From Sporosarcina sp. FSL K6-1522 (GTDB taxonomy: Bacteria > Bacillota > Bacilli > Bacillales_A > Planococcaceae): a stretch of DNA of 64,000 bases. The translations under genes were made by a program, and so were the position numbers. Positions within the stretch are counted from its first letter, which is position 1. The number at the start of each line of letters is the position of its first letter. The stretch is taken from assembly GCF_038622445.1 (NCBI RefSeq), contig NZ_CP152019.1:3632501-3696500 (forward strand). Reading direction: 5' to 3'. The notes beneath the pieces are model-generated. The model was not told where the DNA came from. It saw nothing but the letters and a program-made list of their open reading frames with translations, and made no database searches. This document shows positions 28,349-37,535 of the stretch, in pieces.

Positions 28349-29894
28349 CGTGCTTGCCACCTACTTCCCCTTCAACAGCGCGTTCTTCTTTTGCTTGCCC
28401 TGCCATCAGTAACCCTAATTCCTGTTCAGTCGTTTCTTCCGGAATCACCGTATCCACAATCATCCCATCATGAATGACGGCAATACGGTCAGAAACGTTC
28501 ATCACCTCATCCAACTCAAACGAAATCAACAATACCGCTTTCCCATTATCTCGCTGCTCGATGAGTCTTTTATGGATAAATTCGATGGCGCCAACATCCA
28601 GACCACGCGTCGGCAAAGCCGCAATCAGTAAATCCGGATTCCGGTCCACCTCACGTCCAATAATGAGCTTTTGCTGGTTTCCACCTGATAGTGCACGAAC
28701 TAGCTCATGCTCTCCTTGTGTACGCACATCGTAAGCTTCAATAATTTCATTGGCTTTAGTAGAAATGGATTGGAAATCCATAATGCCTTTTTTCGAAAAA
28801 GGTTCTTTATAATACGTTTGTAAGGCAACATTATAGCCTACGGAAAAGTCCAAAACGAGGCCGTGTTTATGACGGTCTTGTGGGATATGACCAAGACCAG
28901 CTTCTGTAATTTCACGCGGTTTTTTCCCCGTAATATCTTTTTCGTCAATAAATATTTTTCCGCTTTTCACTTTGCGTAGACCCGCAATCGCTTCGATTAG
29001 TTCAGATTGTCCATTGCCGTCAATCCCTGCAATGCCGACAATTTCTCCTTTACGAATCGACAAGTTCAACCCTTTCACTTTCGGTACACCACGGTAATCT
29101 TCTACGACAAGATTTTCGACACGTAGCACTTCTTCCGTTGGGTGAGCAGGTCCTTTCTCTGTTTTGAACGTCACTTGACGCCCTACCATAAGTGTTGCAA
29201 GCTCTTCAGGGTTTGTATCAGCTGTAATAACCGTTCCAATCCCTTGTCCTTTACGAATAACGGTCACACGGTCTGAGACGTCCATGATTTCTTGTAGTTT
29301 ATGCGTAATAATAATAATTGATTTTCCTTCTTCAATCAGCTTGCGCATAATCGAAATCAATTCGCTGATTTCTTGCGGCGTTAAAGAAGCTGTCGGTTCA
29401 TCAAAAATAAGAATTTCTGCACCACGGTAAAGCGTTTTCAAGATCTCAACGCGCTGTTGCATACCGACTGAAATATCTTCGATTTTTGCATTCGGATCCA
29501 CTTCAAGGCCATATAACTTCGAAATTTCAGCGACTTTTTTCGCCGCATCTTTGATGTTAATCATGCCCATTTTTTTCGGTTCGTTGCCGAGAATAATATT
29601 TTCCGTGACCGTTAAATTTTCAACGAGCATAAAATGTTGGTGAACCATGCCGATCCCTAAACCGTTGGCAATGTTGGGATCTGTAATCGCTACCGCTTTT
29701 CCGCGTACCCTTATTTCTCCACCTTCTGGTTGATACAAGCCAAATAATACGTTCATTAACGTAGACTTTCCGGCACCATTTTCACCTAACAACGCGTGAA
29801 TTTCGCCTTTCTTCAACTGAAGCGTAATATTATCATTCGCAACAAAATTACCGAATTCCTTGCGGATGTTCAGCATTTCAATTACATATTCCAC
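28338..29894 (-). CDS. nupO: Nucleoside ABC transporter ATP-binding protein (NupO/YufO type)
   Basis: This duplicated ABC ATPase of about 518 residues powers the importer. The first half has Walker A GENGAGKST, the signature SVGMQQRVEILK and Walker B ILIFDEPTASL. The second half has GIDGNGQSELIEAI, ALSGGNQQKLIIGRE and LLIAALPTRGLDVGA, where the catalytic Glu of Walker B is replaced. I chose the GTG at 29894 (MEYVIEMLNIRKEF), with GGGAGTG upstream; the frame runs 25 codons further without homology. Confidence 0.93.
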   Translation of the reverse strand: MEYVIEMLNIRKEFGNFVANDNITLQLKKGEIHALLGENGAGKSTLMNVLFGLYQPEGGEIRVRGKAVAITDPNIANGLGIGMVHQHFMLVENLTVTENIILGNEPKKMGMINIKDAAKKVAEISKLYGLEVDPNAKIEDISVGMQQRVEILKTLYRGAEILIFDEPTASLTPQEISELISIMRKLIEEGKSIIIITHKLQEIMDVSDRVTVIRKGQGIGTVITADTNPEELATLMVGRQVTFKTEKGPAHPTEEVLRVENLVVEDYRGVPKVKGLNLSIRKGEIVGIAGIDGNGQSELIEAIAGLRKVKSGKIFIDEKDITGKKPREITEAGLGHIPQDRHKHGLVLDFSVGYNVALQTYYKEPFSKKGIMDFQSISTKANEIIEAYDVRTQGEHELVRALSGGNQQKLIIGREVDRNPDLLIAALPTRGLDVGAIEFIHKRLIEQRDNGKAVLLISFELDEVMNVSDRIAVIHDGMIVDTVIPEETTEQELGLLMAGQAKEERAVEGEVGGKHDVK

Positions 29895-29951
29895 TGGGTT
29901 CACTCCCTTGTATTCACATATGTACCTGTACTTTATAGTTGAAATTAACAC

Positions 29952-29983
29952 AAGAAAAGATTCCTTCAATGGAATCCTTTCTT
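29952..29983 (-). other. Hairpin upstream of nupO
   Basis: AAGAAAAGATTCC and GGAATCCTTTCTT form a near-perfect stem in the nupN-nupO gap. It is probably an mRNA processing or stability element. Confidence 0.5.
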
Positions 29984-30032
29984 CTGTTAAATCAATGACC
30001 CTAGACGCAACTAGAGTTAAATGAAAATGGAA

Positions 30033-30066
30033 ATCATGAAGGCCGATAGATGTCGGCCTTCATGAT
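30033..30066 (-). terminator. Strong hairpin after nupN (partial terminator)
   Basis: ATCATGAAGGCCGA and TCGGCCTTCATGAT form a perfect 14-bp stem with a 6-base loop and a modest T-rich tail. Placed between the binding-protein gene and the ATPase gene, it could keep nupN mRNA more abundant than the rest. Confidence 0.75.
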
Positions 30067-30078
30067 TCTAAGTGGCTA

Positions 30079-31161
30079 TTATTTCTTTTTCTCTACGAAT
30101 TCTGGTACTTCGATTTCACCGTCCGCAATTTTCTTCGCGAACTCATCGATTTCAGCTAAAACGTCTTCTGGAATCGCGCCGCGTGAATCAGCCAATTCAA
30201 TACCGTTATCCGCTAAGCTAAACGTTGTTACTTTACCGCCTGGGAATTCACCTTTTGCAGCAAGTTCAGCAGTTGTTTTTACTGCGATGTCAACACGTTT
30301 AAGCATAGACGTCAATGTAATATTATCGTCGCCAACTTTACCTTCATCATACTGATCAGAGTCTACTCCGATTACCCATACATATGCATTTGGATCTGCT
30401 TTTTTACGCTCTTTTGCCTCTGCGAATACACCGTTACCTGAACCACCCGCAGCGTGGAAAATAATATCTACGCCTGAAGCGTACATACGGTTTGCTGTTG
30501 CTTTACCAAGTTCGGCTTTTGCAAAATCACCTGTATACTGTACATCTACTTTTAAATCTGGTTTTACTGCCGCAACACCCGCAAGGAATCCAGCTTCAAA
30601 GCGTTCAATTACCGGGATTTCCATACCACCAACGAAACCGATTTTATCGGATTTCGTCATTTTAGCCGCTGCTACCCCAGCAAGGAATGCACCTTCTTGC
30701 TCTTTGAACATAAGGCTTGCGATGTTTGGCGAATCAGATACTTCATCCACAAGTGCGAATTTGTTATCTGGACGTTGTGCAGCTACTTCTTCAAGTGCAT
30801 CTTTCAATAGGTATCCAACTCCGAAAATCAAGTCGAAGTCACGTTGAACCAATTTGTTCAAGTTCGGTGGGTACTCCGATTCTTCTTTTGACTGCAGGTA
30901 ATCATAACCACCGTCACCTTTTGTCAAATTGTTCTCTTTCCCATATTCCTGAATTCCAAGCCAAGCAGATGTGTTGAATGATTTGTCGTCAACACCGCCT
31001 GTATCTGTTACCATTGCGATTGAAAACGTATCTTCTTTCGGCTTGCTATCAGAACCTGTATTGCCTGCGTTGTCTTTCCCTTTATCTGTTCCACAAGCGC
31101 CAAGTAATGTACCAGCAGCAAGAACCATTGATAAAGCAAGACCAAATTTGCGTTTGCTCAT
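30079..31161 (-). CDS. nupN: Nucleoside-binding lipoprotein, BMP family (NupN/YufN type)
   Basis: This is the extracytoplasmic substrate-binding lipoprotein of the importer. It has a signal peptide with lipobox LGAC, lipidated at Cys23, followed by a Gly/Asp/Lys-rich linker. The BMP (Med/PnrA) domain includes [57 protein letters not shown] and WVIGVDSDQYDEG. PnrA-like proteins bind purine nucleosides. It lies 48 bases downstream of a GntR regulator gene. Confidence 0.94.
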   Translation of the reverse strand: MSKRKFGLALSMVLAAGTLLGACGTDKGKDNAGNTGSDSKPKEDTFSIAMVTDTGGVDDKSFNTSAWLGIQEYGKENNLTKGDGGYDYLQSKEESEYPPNLNKLVQRDFDLIFGVGYLLKDALEEVAAQRPDNKFALVDEVSDSPNIASLMFKEQEGAFLAGVAAAKMTKSDKIGFVGGMEIPVIERFEAGFLAGVAAVKPDLKVDVQYTGDFAKAELGKATANRMYASGVDIIFHAAGGSGNGVFAEAKERKKADPNAYVWVIGVDSDQYDEGKVGDDNITLTSMLKRVDIAVKTTAELAAKGEFPGGKVTTFSLADNGIELADSRGAIPEDVLAEIDEFAKKIADGEIEVPEFVEKKK

Positions 31162-31195
31162 TGTTGGAACCTCCTCATTTTCTTCATATTAGTAG

Positions 31196-31209
31196 GACGT
31201 ATTACCGTC
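31196..31209 (-). promoter_or_regulatory. Palindrome between gntR and nupN: possible GntR operator
   Basis: GACGTATTACCGTC has GACG/CGTC arms and a GT-N3-AC core (GTAATAC on the minus strand), the pattern of GntR-family sites. It abuts the gntR stop codon and precedes nupN. Confidence 0.45.
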
Positions 31210-31938
31210 TTATACCCTTTTTCGCACAACATGAAAACTGAATTTATCAGCTCTGAAATAATTTTTCGAGTAAAGGACCATTTCGCCTTCCTCGCTGTAA
31301 TGATGCTGTAATAAGACCAGTAGCGGAACATCGACACCGCATCTTAAAATAGCCGATGCCTCGTTATCATACCCAAGTGGCTCAATATGTGTCACAGCCT
31401 GTGCAATATGAATGGTGCCAGATTTTTCAATCGCATCGAATAAAGACGTATTCAATAGCTCCTCCGTGCCTGACGGAAGATTTTTTGCCAGTACATGGTC
31501 GATACAATAGACCACTGGATCATCATCCGCTGTTCGTACTCGTTTAATCGTCACAAGGCGCTCTTCTTCGCTACAATTAAACTTCTTCATCATATCATCA
31601 CACATAGCGTTTTCCGACACATCCATGAAGATTGTACCTGGTTCCATTCCTACATCACGAATCATGGAAGACACACTCGATAACTGTTCAATGCCCGATG
31701 AAAACAATGGCTTCGAATTGACAAACGTCCCAACGCCGTGTTTGCGCACAATGACTTTTTCTTCCTCCAACACACGAAGTGCCTCACGGAGTGTTGCTCG
31801 GCTGACACCTAACGTACGCGCAAGATCAAACTCTGAAGGAAAGCGCTCGTTCTCTTTAAAGATGCCCGATTCGATATCCTGTTTCAAACGTTCAATTACT
31901 TGTACATATAAATGCCGCTGATCCGTTTTCACCATCAT
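31210..31938 (-). CDS. ymfC: GntR/HutC-family regulator (YmfC position)
   Basis: This 242-residue regulator has an N-terminal winged HTH (LYVQVIERLKQDIESGIFKENERFPSEFDLARTLGVSRATLREALRVLEEEKVIVRKHGVGTFV) and a UTRA-type ligand domain. It occupies the position of B. subtilis ymfC next to spoIIIE. Here it precedes the nucleoside importer and is probably its repressor, with a purine-related ligand (inference). A GAGGTC-A-GACCTC palindrome lies in its own leader. Confidence 0.88.
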   Translation of the reverse strand: MMVKTDQRHLYVQVIERLKQDIESGIFKENERFPSEFDLARTLGVSRATLREALRVLEEEKVIVRKHGVGTFVNSKPLFSSGIEQLSSVSSMIRDVGMEPGTIFMDVSENAMCDDMMKKFNCSEEERLVTIKRVRTADDDPVVYCIDHVLAKNLPSGTEELLNTSLFDAIEKSGTIHIAQAVTHIEPLGYDNEASAILRCGVDVPLLVLLQHHYSEEGEMVLYSKNYFRADKFSFHVVRKRV

Positions 31939-31958
31939 TATATCTCCCTCCTTCAGAC

Positions 31959-31971
31959 GAGGTCAGACCTC
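31959..31971 (-). promoter_or_regulatory. Palindrome upstream of gntR: possible autoregulatory operator
   Basis: GAGGTCAGACCTC is a perfect 13-base palindrome with a GT-N3-AC core, placed between the -10 element and the gntR ribosome binding site. Confidence 0.5.
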
Positions 31972-32001
31972 TGATGTTAAACATCATTACTAATCATCCA
32001 T

Positions 32002-32007
32002 ACTATA
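32002..32007 (-). promoter_or_regulatory. -10 element of the gntR-nup promoter
   Basis: TATAGT on the minus strand lies upstream of the palindrome at 31959-31971. No good -35 hexamer is seen. Confidence 0.4.
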
Positions 32008-32099
32008 TCACTTTCATCTTATAAAATAAACATTTGCTCTTAAAAAAATATAAATGTGTTCGTTTGAACGCTTAAAACATAGCTATTTTGTCACACTTA

Positions 32100-34436
32100 T
32101 TATGCGTAAGGGTCCTCTCCATCCCTGCCAATCAACACTTGACGCGGTTTACTACCTTCAGGCGGCCCCACTACGCCACGCATTTCCATCTGATCAACAA
32201 TACGAGCCGCTCTTGAATAACCCACTCTAAAACGCCGCTGTAACATCGAGACAGAGGCTGTCTGCATCTCTGTCACTAGTTGGACTGCATCATCGTATAG
32301 TTCGTCCGTCTCTTCATGCGTAGGAACCTCTTCTACTTCTTGTGGAATCATTTCTTCTTGATACTGGGCTTTTTGCTGTTCAATGACAAAGTCCACAATT
32401 GCTTCTACTTCATTATCCGACACAAAAGCGCCTTGAATCCGCATTGGTTTGGATACACCCGCTGGCAGGAACAGCATATCTCCTCGTCCTAACAGCTTTT
32501 CGGCTCCTCCCCCATCCAAGATCGTCCGCGAATCAATGGCAGAGGACACTGCGAACGCAATTCGTGAGGGAATGTTGGCCTTAATAATACCTGTAATAAC
32601 GTCAACACTCGGACGCTGCGTTGCGATGATTAAGTGAATGCCCGCTGCTCGCGCCATTTGTGCTAAACGAGTAATCGAATCTTCCACATCGCTAGAAGCC
32701 ACCATCATTAAATCAGCGAGCTCGTCGACAATGACGACGATGTATGGCATACGTGGATGTTTTTCCTCGTTCTCTTCATTCCACGCTTCTATATGTTCGT
32801 TATAACCTTCGATATTCCTTGTTCCTGTGTGCGAAAAGAGTTCATAGCGTCTTTCCATTTCAGATACAACTTTCTTCAAAGCCTGAGAAGCCTTTCGTGG
32901 ATCTGTGACAACTGGCGCCAATAGATGAGGCACACCATTATAGACATTCAACTCCACCATTTTAGGGTCAATCATCATCATTTTCACTTCATGTGGCTTC
33001 GCCCTCATTAAAATACTGACAATAATGCCATTGATACAAACACTTTTACCACTACCTGTAGAACCGGCAATGAGCATATGCGGCATCTTATTCAATTCCG
33101 CTAACATCGCCTGCCCTGTTACATCACGCCCAAGTGAAATCATCAATTTAGAGTCAGGTCGGCTATTCTCCTTCGACTCAATGACTTCGCGCAAGCTAAC
33201 CACTGCCACAGAACGATTCGGCACTTCAATACCCACAGCCGATTTTCCGGGTATAGGGGCTTCAATCCGAATGCCACTTGCCGCCAATGCAAGTGCAATA
33301 TCATCCGCGAGCCCTACAATACGGCTCACTTTGACACCTGTATCTGGCAACACTTCATATTTCGTCACCGCTGGACCAAGATGCACTTGGCTAACACGCG
33401 CTTTGACACCAAAGCTCAGGAATGTCTGCTCCAATTTTTGGGCATTTGCCTGAATCGAATTATATTCCTCGGATTGATCATTCGCCGGTGTTTGCTTCAA
33501 TAAAGACGCAGGTGGCAAAATATACGATTCGTTTTCTTCCTCTCCCGCTACACCCGTATACGTAGACGCCTCAGCAGAATCTTCTGCTGGCGCTTCTACC
33601 GGATCTTCCACTATCGGCGGCTGTTCTTCACGAACCGGCTTGTCAATATTTTCACTGAATGCTGAAATAATCGGCGGCGCAACAATCTCTACCGCTTCTG
33701 GCGGTTGGACAGCTATGTCCACTTGCGGCGTTTCCTCCGCCTGTACCGTTCTTCTCTTCGAACGTGTTGTACGCGTCTGATTCGCCGGCTTTTCCACCGC
33801 TTGTACTCTTTTGTTAATTTGCTCTTTCGTCGTATTCAACCATTTCGGAAAATGTTCAATGACGTATGGCACAAGCGCTTTTCCTGTTAGTAACATCACA
33901 CCGATGAGCAACAGCAAGATTCCCGCTACAGTTGCACCCGCTGAGTCAAATAGCGAATGGAATAGCGCAAACAAAATCGCACCTGCCATCCCACCGCCTA
34001 ACGCACCACTTCTCGACGCAATACCATCATTCGTCACAAGCACTTTCCACGTTTCTTTCAACGCTGAGTTGCTCATTAGCACACGACTTTCATATAGCTC
34101 TTTAAATAAATGAATATGACTAAATAAGATGAGACTGGATAGGATAAATAAGCTACCGATGACAATTCGATTTTTCCATCCGCCTACCTTTTGTTTAATC
34201 ATGAACATTAATGCTTGAATAATCAGTAGCAACGGAACGGCAGCATGCCAGTTCCCGAATATAAATCTTGATGCAGAGGAAAGTGTTCTCCCTGCAATGC
34301 CGTATTCAAAAATAATAATGACCGCAAGGCCAATCATTAAGAGGCCGATTACTTCATACACCAATGGATGCAAGTCAGAGGACTTCTTCTTTTTTGCAGA
34401 CGAGCCTTTTTTCTTTTTCGTCGCCTTCTTAGCCAT
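32100..34436 (-). CDS. spoIIIE: DNA translocase SpoIIIE/FtsK
   Basis: This 778-residue membrane-anchored ATPase pumps chromosomal DNA across the division or sporulation septum. A Lys-rich N-terminus precedes four membrane helices (about residues 25-185), then an acidic/Pro linker. The motor has Walker [10 protein letters not shown] and Walker [14 protein letters not shown], and the C-terminal gamma winged helix ([29 protein letters not shown]) reads orientation sequences. Its position between rnjB and ymfC matches B. subtilis spoIIIE, which is why I use that name; FtsK-type use in vegetative cells is equally possible. Confidence 0.93.
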   Translation of the reverse strand: MAKKATKKKKGSSAKKKKSSDLHPLVYEVIGLLMIGLAVIIIFEYGIAGRTLSSASRFIFGNWHAAVPLLLIIQALMFMIKQKVGGWKNRIVIGSLFILSSLILFSHIHLFKELYESRVLMSNSALKETWKVLVTNDGIASRSGALGGGMAGAILFALFHSLFDSAGATVAGILLLLIGVMLLTGKALVPYVIEHFPKWLNTTKEQINKRVQAVEKPANQTRTTRSKRRTVQAEETPQVDIAVQPPEAVEIVAPPIISAFSENIDKPVREEQPPIVEDPVEAPAEDSAEASTYTGVAGEEENESYILPPASLLKQTPANDQSEEYNSIQANAQKLEQTFLSFGVKARVSQVHLGPAVTKYEVLPDTGVKVSRIVGLADDIALALAASGIRIEAPIPGKSAVGIEVPNRSVAVVSLREVIESKENSRPDSKLMISLGRDVTGQAMLAELNKMPHMLIAGSTGSGKSVCINGIIVSILMRAKPHEVKMMMIDPKMVELNVYNGVPHLLAPVVTDPRKASQALKKVVSEMERRYELFSHTGTRNIEGYNEHIEAWNEENEEKHPRMPYIVVIVDELADLMMVASSDVEDSITRLAQMARAAGIHLIIATQRPSVDVITGIIKANIPSRIAFAVSSAIDSRTILDGGGAEKLLGRGDMLFLPAGVSKPMRIQGAFVSDNEVEAIVDFVIEQQKAQYQEEMIPQEVEEVPTHEETDELYDDAVQLVTEMQTASVSMLQRRFRVGYSRAARIVDQMEMRGVVGPPEGSKPRQVLIGRDGEDPYA

Positions 34437-34455
34437 TGTTCTCCCCCTTTTTTAG

Positions 34456-34610
34456 AAAAGCGCAGGGCGCCGTTTAGATGCGACAGGTGCTGACCGACTA
34501 AATTCGCCGCGTCCTGTACGTCGGAAGACTTGAAGATAAAGGCGCTTTTTGCCTTTATCTTTATCAGCAAGTCTGAAGCAACCCGAGCATCTGGCGACCG
34601 GAGCCTAGAC
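34456..34610. repeat. Dispersed palindromic repeat, copy 4
   Basis: It runs from AAAAGCGCAGGGCGCCGTTT to GACCGGAGCCTAGAC. Downstream blocks to about 34700 (CGCGTCCTGCGGCAATGACT, CTTCCTGTAGACC) match the interior of copy 3. It fills the gap upstream of spoIIIE. Confidence 0.8.
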
Positions 34611-34701
34611 AATATCCAAAGCGCCCGAATTATAAAACGCAGTCTAAGAACGCCGCGTCCTGCGGCAATGACTGCATGATTCACTTCCTGTAGACCTAAA
34701 A

Positions 34702-34737
34702 AGAATTTCCCCACCGTTCAGACGGCGAGGAAATCCT
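34702..34737 (-). terminator. Terminator after rnjB
   Basis: On the minus strand GGATTTCCTCGCCGT pairs with ACGGTGGGGAAATTC around a CTGA loop, followed by TTTTT. Confidence 0.8.
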
Positions 34738-34760
34738 TCGGATCGGCTCTATGCGTTGAT

Positions 34761-34844
34761 ACTATATAAGTTGAAACAAAAAGCTCAATTTATATCTGGC
34801 GCCTTCGCTGGTGAGTAGATACAAATAATAAGTTCAACTTATAT
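34761..34844. repeat. Inverted repeat pair just after rnjB
   Basis: TATATAAGTTGAA and TTCAACTTATATA are exact inverted copies about 58 bases apart, ending two bases before the rnjB stop codon. Between them are a partial AT-rich match and CTGGCGCCTTCGCTGG. It could be a long hairpin or the remains of a very small element. Confidence 0.6.
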
Positions 34845-34845
34845 A

Positions 34846-36513
34846 TTAGTACTCCATAATAATTGGAATAATCATTGGTCTTCTTTTCGTCTGTTGATAT
34901 AAGTATGAGCTTAGTGTGTCACGAATCTCTTGTTTAATGTTTGTCCATTCGAACGTCTCTTTATTCACATACTTCTCGACAATCTTTGTAACCAGCTTTC
35001 GGGATTCCTCAAATAGCTCCTCAGATTCACGTACATAGACGAAGCCGCGTGAGACAATTTCTGGTCCTGCTGCAATGCGCTTCTGTTTGCGATTCAATGT
35101 GACGACGACTGTGAAAATCCCGTCCTGTGACAACAATTTACGGTCACGTAAAACGATGTTTCCAACGTCTCCGACTCCAATGCCGTCGATTAAAATATTA
35201 CCAGCTTGAACGCGTCCACTCATGCGCATTTTATTACTTTTATATTCAACAATATCACCTTTATCCGCGATGAAAACTTGTGTTTTTTTCAGCCCAGTTT
35301 CCTGTGCAAGCTTCGAATGCGCAATGAGCATCCGGTATTCACCTTGAATCGGAATAAAGTATTTCGGTTTCATCAAATTCAGCATCAGCTTTAAATCTTC
35401 TTGGCTACCATGACCGGATACGTGGACATTCTTGCTTGAAGTCAGCACCGTTGCACCGGCTTTTGCCAAGTCATTCATCGTTTGATACATCGAAACTTCC
35501 ATGCCCGGTGATGGCGTGAATGTAATGAGGATTGTATCTGTTTCTTTAATGCGAATGTCTTTATGGTGTTTACGCACAATTCTTTCTAGCGCATCAAGTG
35601 GCTCTCCTTGGTTACCTGTTACAATAATGACCACTTGACTGTCATCGTATTTGCCAATCTCCTTGACTGGGATGACAACATCATCTTTGATCGTCAAATA
35701 CCCAAGCTTCACGCCTACCTCAAAATAACTTTCCAAGCTTTTCCCAACAACCGCTACCTTTTTACCGTTTTCAAATGCTTTATCAAACACTTGTTGGATC
35801 CGTATGAAGTTCGATGCGTACAGCGCAACGAGAATACGTCCTTCTGCACCGTGGAATGTTTTAGAGAGACTGTTTTCAATCACGGACTCGGACGTTGTAT
35901 ACCCCGGGCGCTCCGCTTCAGATGAATCCGACATGAGGATGAAGACACCTTCTTCACCAATGCCAGCCATCTTCGCAATATCCGGACGGTACTTGCCCTT
36001 CGCTGACTGATCGAATTTAAATTCGCCCGTATGCACAATCGCCCCTTCACTCGTATGGAAGACGATCCCTAGTGAATCTGGAATACTATGCGTCGTGTGG
36101 AAGAATGTGACGTGCGTCTTTTTAAAATTCATCCGACTTTTATTCGTTACTTCGAAAAACTTCACGCCCGACGGAGCAGGCATTTTTTTCAAATGCTCTT
36201 TTGCTAATGCAATAGTCAATTTAGAACCATAGACTGGTGCTTGTACTTTCTGTAATAAGTACGCAATTGAACCAATCGCATCTTCGTGACCATGCGTAAG
36301 GAAAATCCCTTTTACGCGCTCTTTATTCTCTTCAATATACGACATGTCCGGAATGACGATGTCAATCCCAAGCATTTCTCCTTCTGGGAACATTAGGCCT
36401 GCATCGACAATAAACAGCTCTTCATCGATTTCGACAACGTACATCGCTTTGCCAATTTCCCCAACTCCACCGAGGGGGATGATTCTAATTACTTCATTTG
36501 TTGTTTTTGTCAC
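34846..36513 (-). CDS. rnjB: Ribonuclease J (RnjB/YmfA position)
   Basis: RNase J is a metallo-beta-lactamase/beta-CASP nuclease with endo- and 5'-3' exoribonuclease activity. The metal motif HGHEDAIGS appears as THGHEDAIGSIAY. HTTHSIPDSLG, HTGEFKFDQS, SDSSEAERPG and HVSGHGSQEDLK follow. The usual HxHxDH is HGHEDA here, with Ala at the final His position, a degeneration also seen in some J2-type proteins. Its 555 residues match B. subtilis RnjB. It has its own promoter downstream of dapA. Confidence 0.93.
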   Translation of the reverse strand: MTKTTNEVIRIIPLGGVGEIGKAMYVVEIDEELFIVDAGLMFPEGEMLGIDIVIPDMSYIEENKERVKGIFLTHGHEDAIGSIAYLLQKVQAPVYGSKLTIALAKEHLKKMPAPSGVKFFEVTNKSRMNFKKTHVTFFHTTHSIPDSLGIVFHTSEGAIVHTGEFKFDQSAKGKYRPDIAKMAGIGEEGVFILMSDSSEAERPGYTTSESVIENSLSKTFHGAEGRILVALYASNFIRIQQVFDKAFENGKKVAVVGKSLESYFEVGVKLGYLTIKDDVVIPVKEIGKYDDSQVVIIVTGNQGEPLDALERIVRKHHKDIRIKETDTILITFTPSPGMEVSMYQTMNDLAKAGATVLTSSKNVHVSGHGSQEDLKLMLNLMKPKYFIPIQGEYRMLIAHSKLAQETGLKKTQVFIADKGDIVEYKSNKMRMSGRVQAGNILIDGIGVGDVGNIVLRDRKLLSQDGIFTVVVTLNRKQKRIAAGPEIVSRGFVYVRESEELFEESRKLVTKIVEKYVNKETFEWTNIKQEIRDTLSSYLYQQTKRRPMIIPIIMEY

Positions 36514-36559
36514 ATTATTTCCTCCTATTACTCATTCCCGTCCATAACGACTATATTTC

Positions 36560-36583
36560 ATTATACGGGACTAGACCTATCTG
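36560..36583 (-). promoter_or_regulatory. -10 region of the rnjB promoter
   Basis: TATAAT (36560-36565) lies 47 bases upstream of the rnjB ATG on the minus strand. The best -35 is TTGTGC, 17 bases further up (36583 onwards), which is weak. Confidence 0.5.
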
Positions 36584-36596
36584 CACAAACAAAAAA

Positions 36597-36617
36597 AGCC
36601 GGTATTCGCTACCGGCT
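36597..36617 (-). terminator. Terminator after dapA
   Basis: AGCCGGTA and TACCGGCT form an 8-bp stem followed by seven T residues on the minus strand. Confidence 0.92.
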
Positions 36618-36621
36618 ATAG

Positions 36622-37512
36622 TTAATTGAAAATATGGAGATTTCCCTTAAAGTTTTCCCAGACTTTATCAAAGGCATCGTCCTTGGATTCAAGCCCAATT
36701 AGCGGCAGTCTGACTCCGCCAGTTTCGACACCTAGTTTTTCTAGCGCGTATTTCACCATTACTGGGTTCGGTGCAGAGAAGATTGCGTGGAATAAAGGCA
36801 GTAATGCCCGATGCATCGCACCAGCTTGTTCTGTCCGCCCTTCATTGAACGCCGCAATCATCTGTTGCATTTCATTTCCCGCGACATGCGAGGTGACCGA
36901 CACAATGCCTTTTCCACCTATTGCAAGCGTCGGCAACGTCAATGCATCGTCACCGCTGTAGACGGAAAAGCCATCGTCCGTCCCCGAAATGATGTCAACC
37001 ATCTGGTCAAGGCTTCCACTCGCTTCTTTTACCGCTCGGATATTCTTTATTTTCGATAAAGCGATGAGCGTCTCCGGAAGCATGTTGACGGCCGATCGTC
37101 CTGGAATATTGTACAGCATTACTGGCAAACTGGTTTCTCCTGCAACATGCGCGAAGTGAGCGTACATCCCTTTTTGATCGGGTTTGTTGTAGTAAGGTGC
37201 GACGAGCATAATTCCGTCAGCCCCTACTCGTTCCGCCATCTTTGTCAGCTTAACCGTTTCCTTTGTAGAAAACGTCCCCGTCCCCGCGATGACTGGTATA
37301 CGCTTATTGACCGTTTGTATCGCGAACGTAAACAGTGCTTCCTTCTCTTCTACAGACAGTGTAGGTGATTCGCCAGTCGTACCACATACGACCAATGAAT
37401 CACTCCCATTAGCAATCAGGTGTTCAATCAATTTTTCAGTTTTGTCATAATCGATGTCACCGGTTGCTGAAAAAGGTGTGACCATTGCCGTCGATACGCG
37501 TCCAAGTTCCAT
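36622..37512 (-). CDS. dapA: 4-hydroxy-tetrahydrodipicolinate synthase
   Basis: DapA condenses aspartate semialdehyde and pyruvate on the way to diaminopimelate, lysine and spore dipicolinate. The TIM barrel shows VVCGTTGESPTLS, the catalytic Tyr134 in LYNIPGRS and the Schiff-base Lys162 in IRAVKEASG. Its 296 residues are normal. It lies 23 bases downstream of asd; the aspartokinase gene dapG found between them in B. subtilis is absent. Confidence 0.97.
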   Translation of the reverse strand: MELGRVSTAMVTPFSATGDIDYDKTEKLIEHLIANGSDSLVVCGTTGESPTLSVEEKEALFTFAIQTVNKRIPVIAGTGTFSTKETVKLTKMAERVGADGIMLVAPYYNKPDQKGMYAHFAHVAGETSLPVMLYNIPGRSAVNMLPETLIALSKIKNIRAVKEASGSLDQMVDIISGTDDGFSVYSGDDALTLPTLAIGGKGIVSVTSHVAGNEMQQMIAAFNEGRTEQAGAMHRALLPLFHAIFSAPNPVMVKYALEKLGVETGGVRLPLIGLESKDDAFDKVWENFKGNLHIFN

Positions 37513-37535
37513 AATTATCAGCCCTTTGCCTTAAA

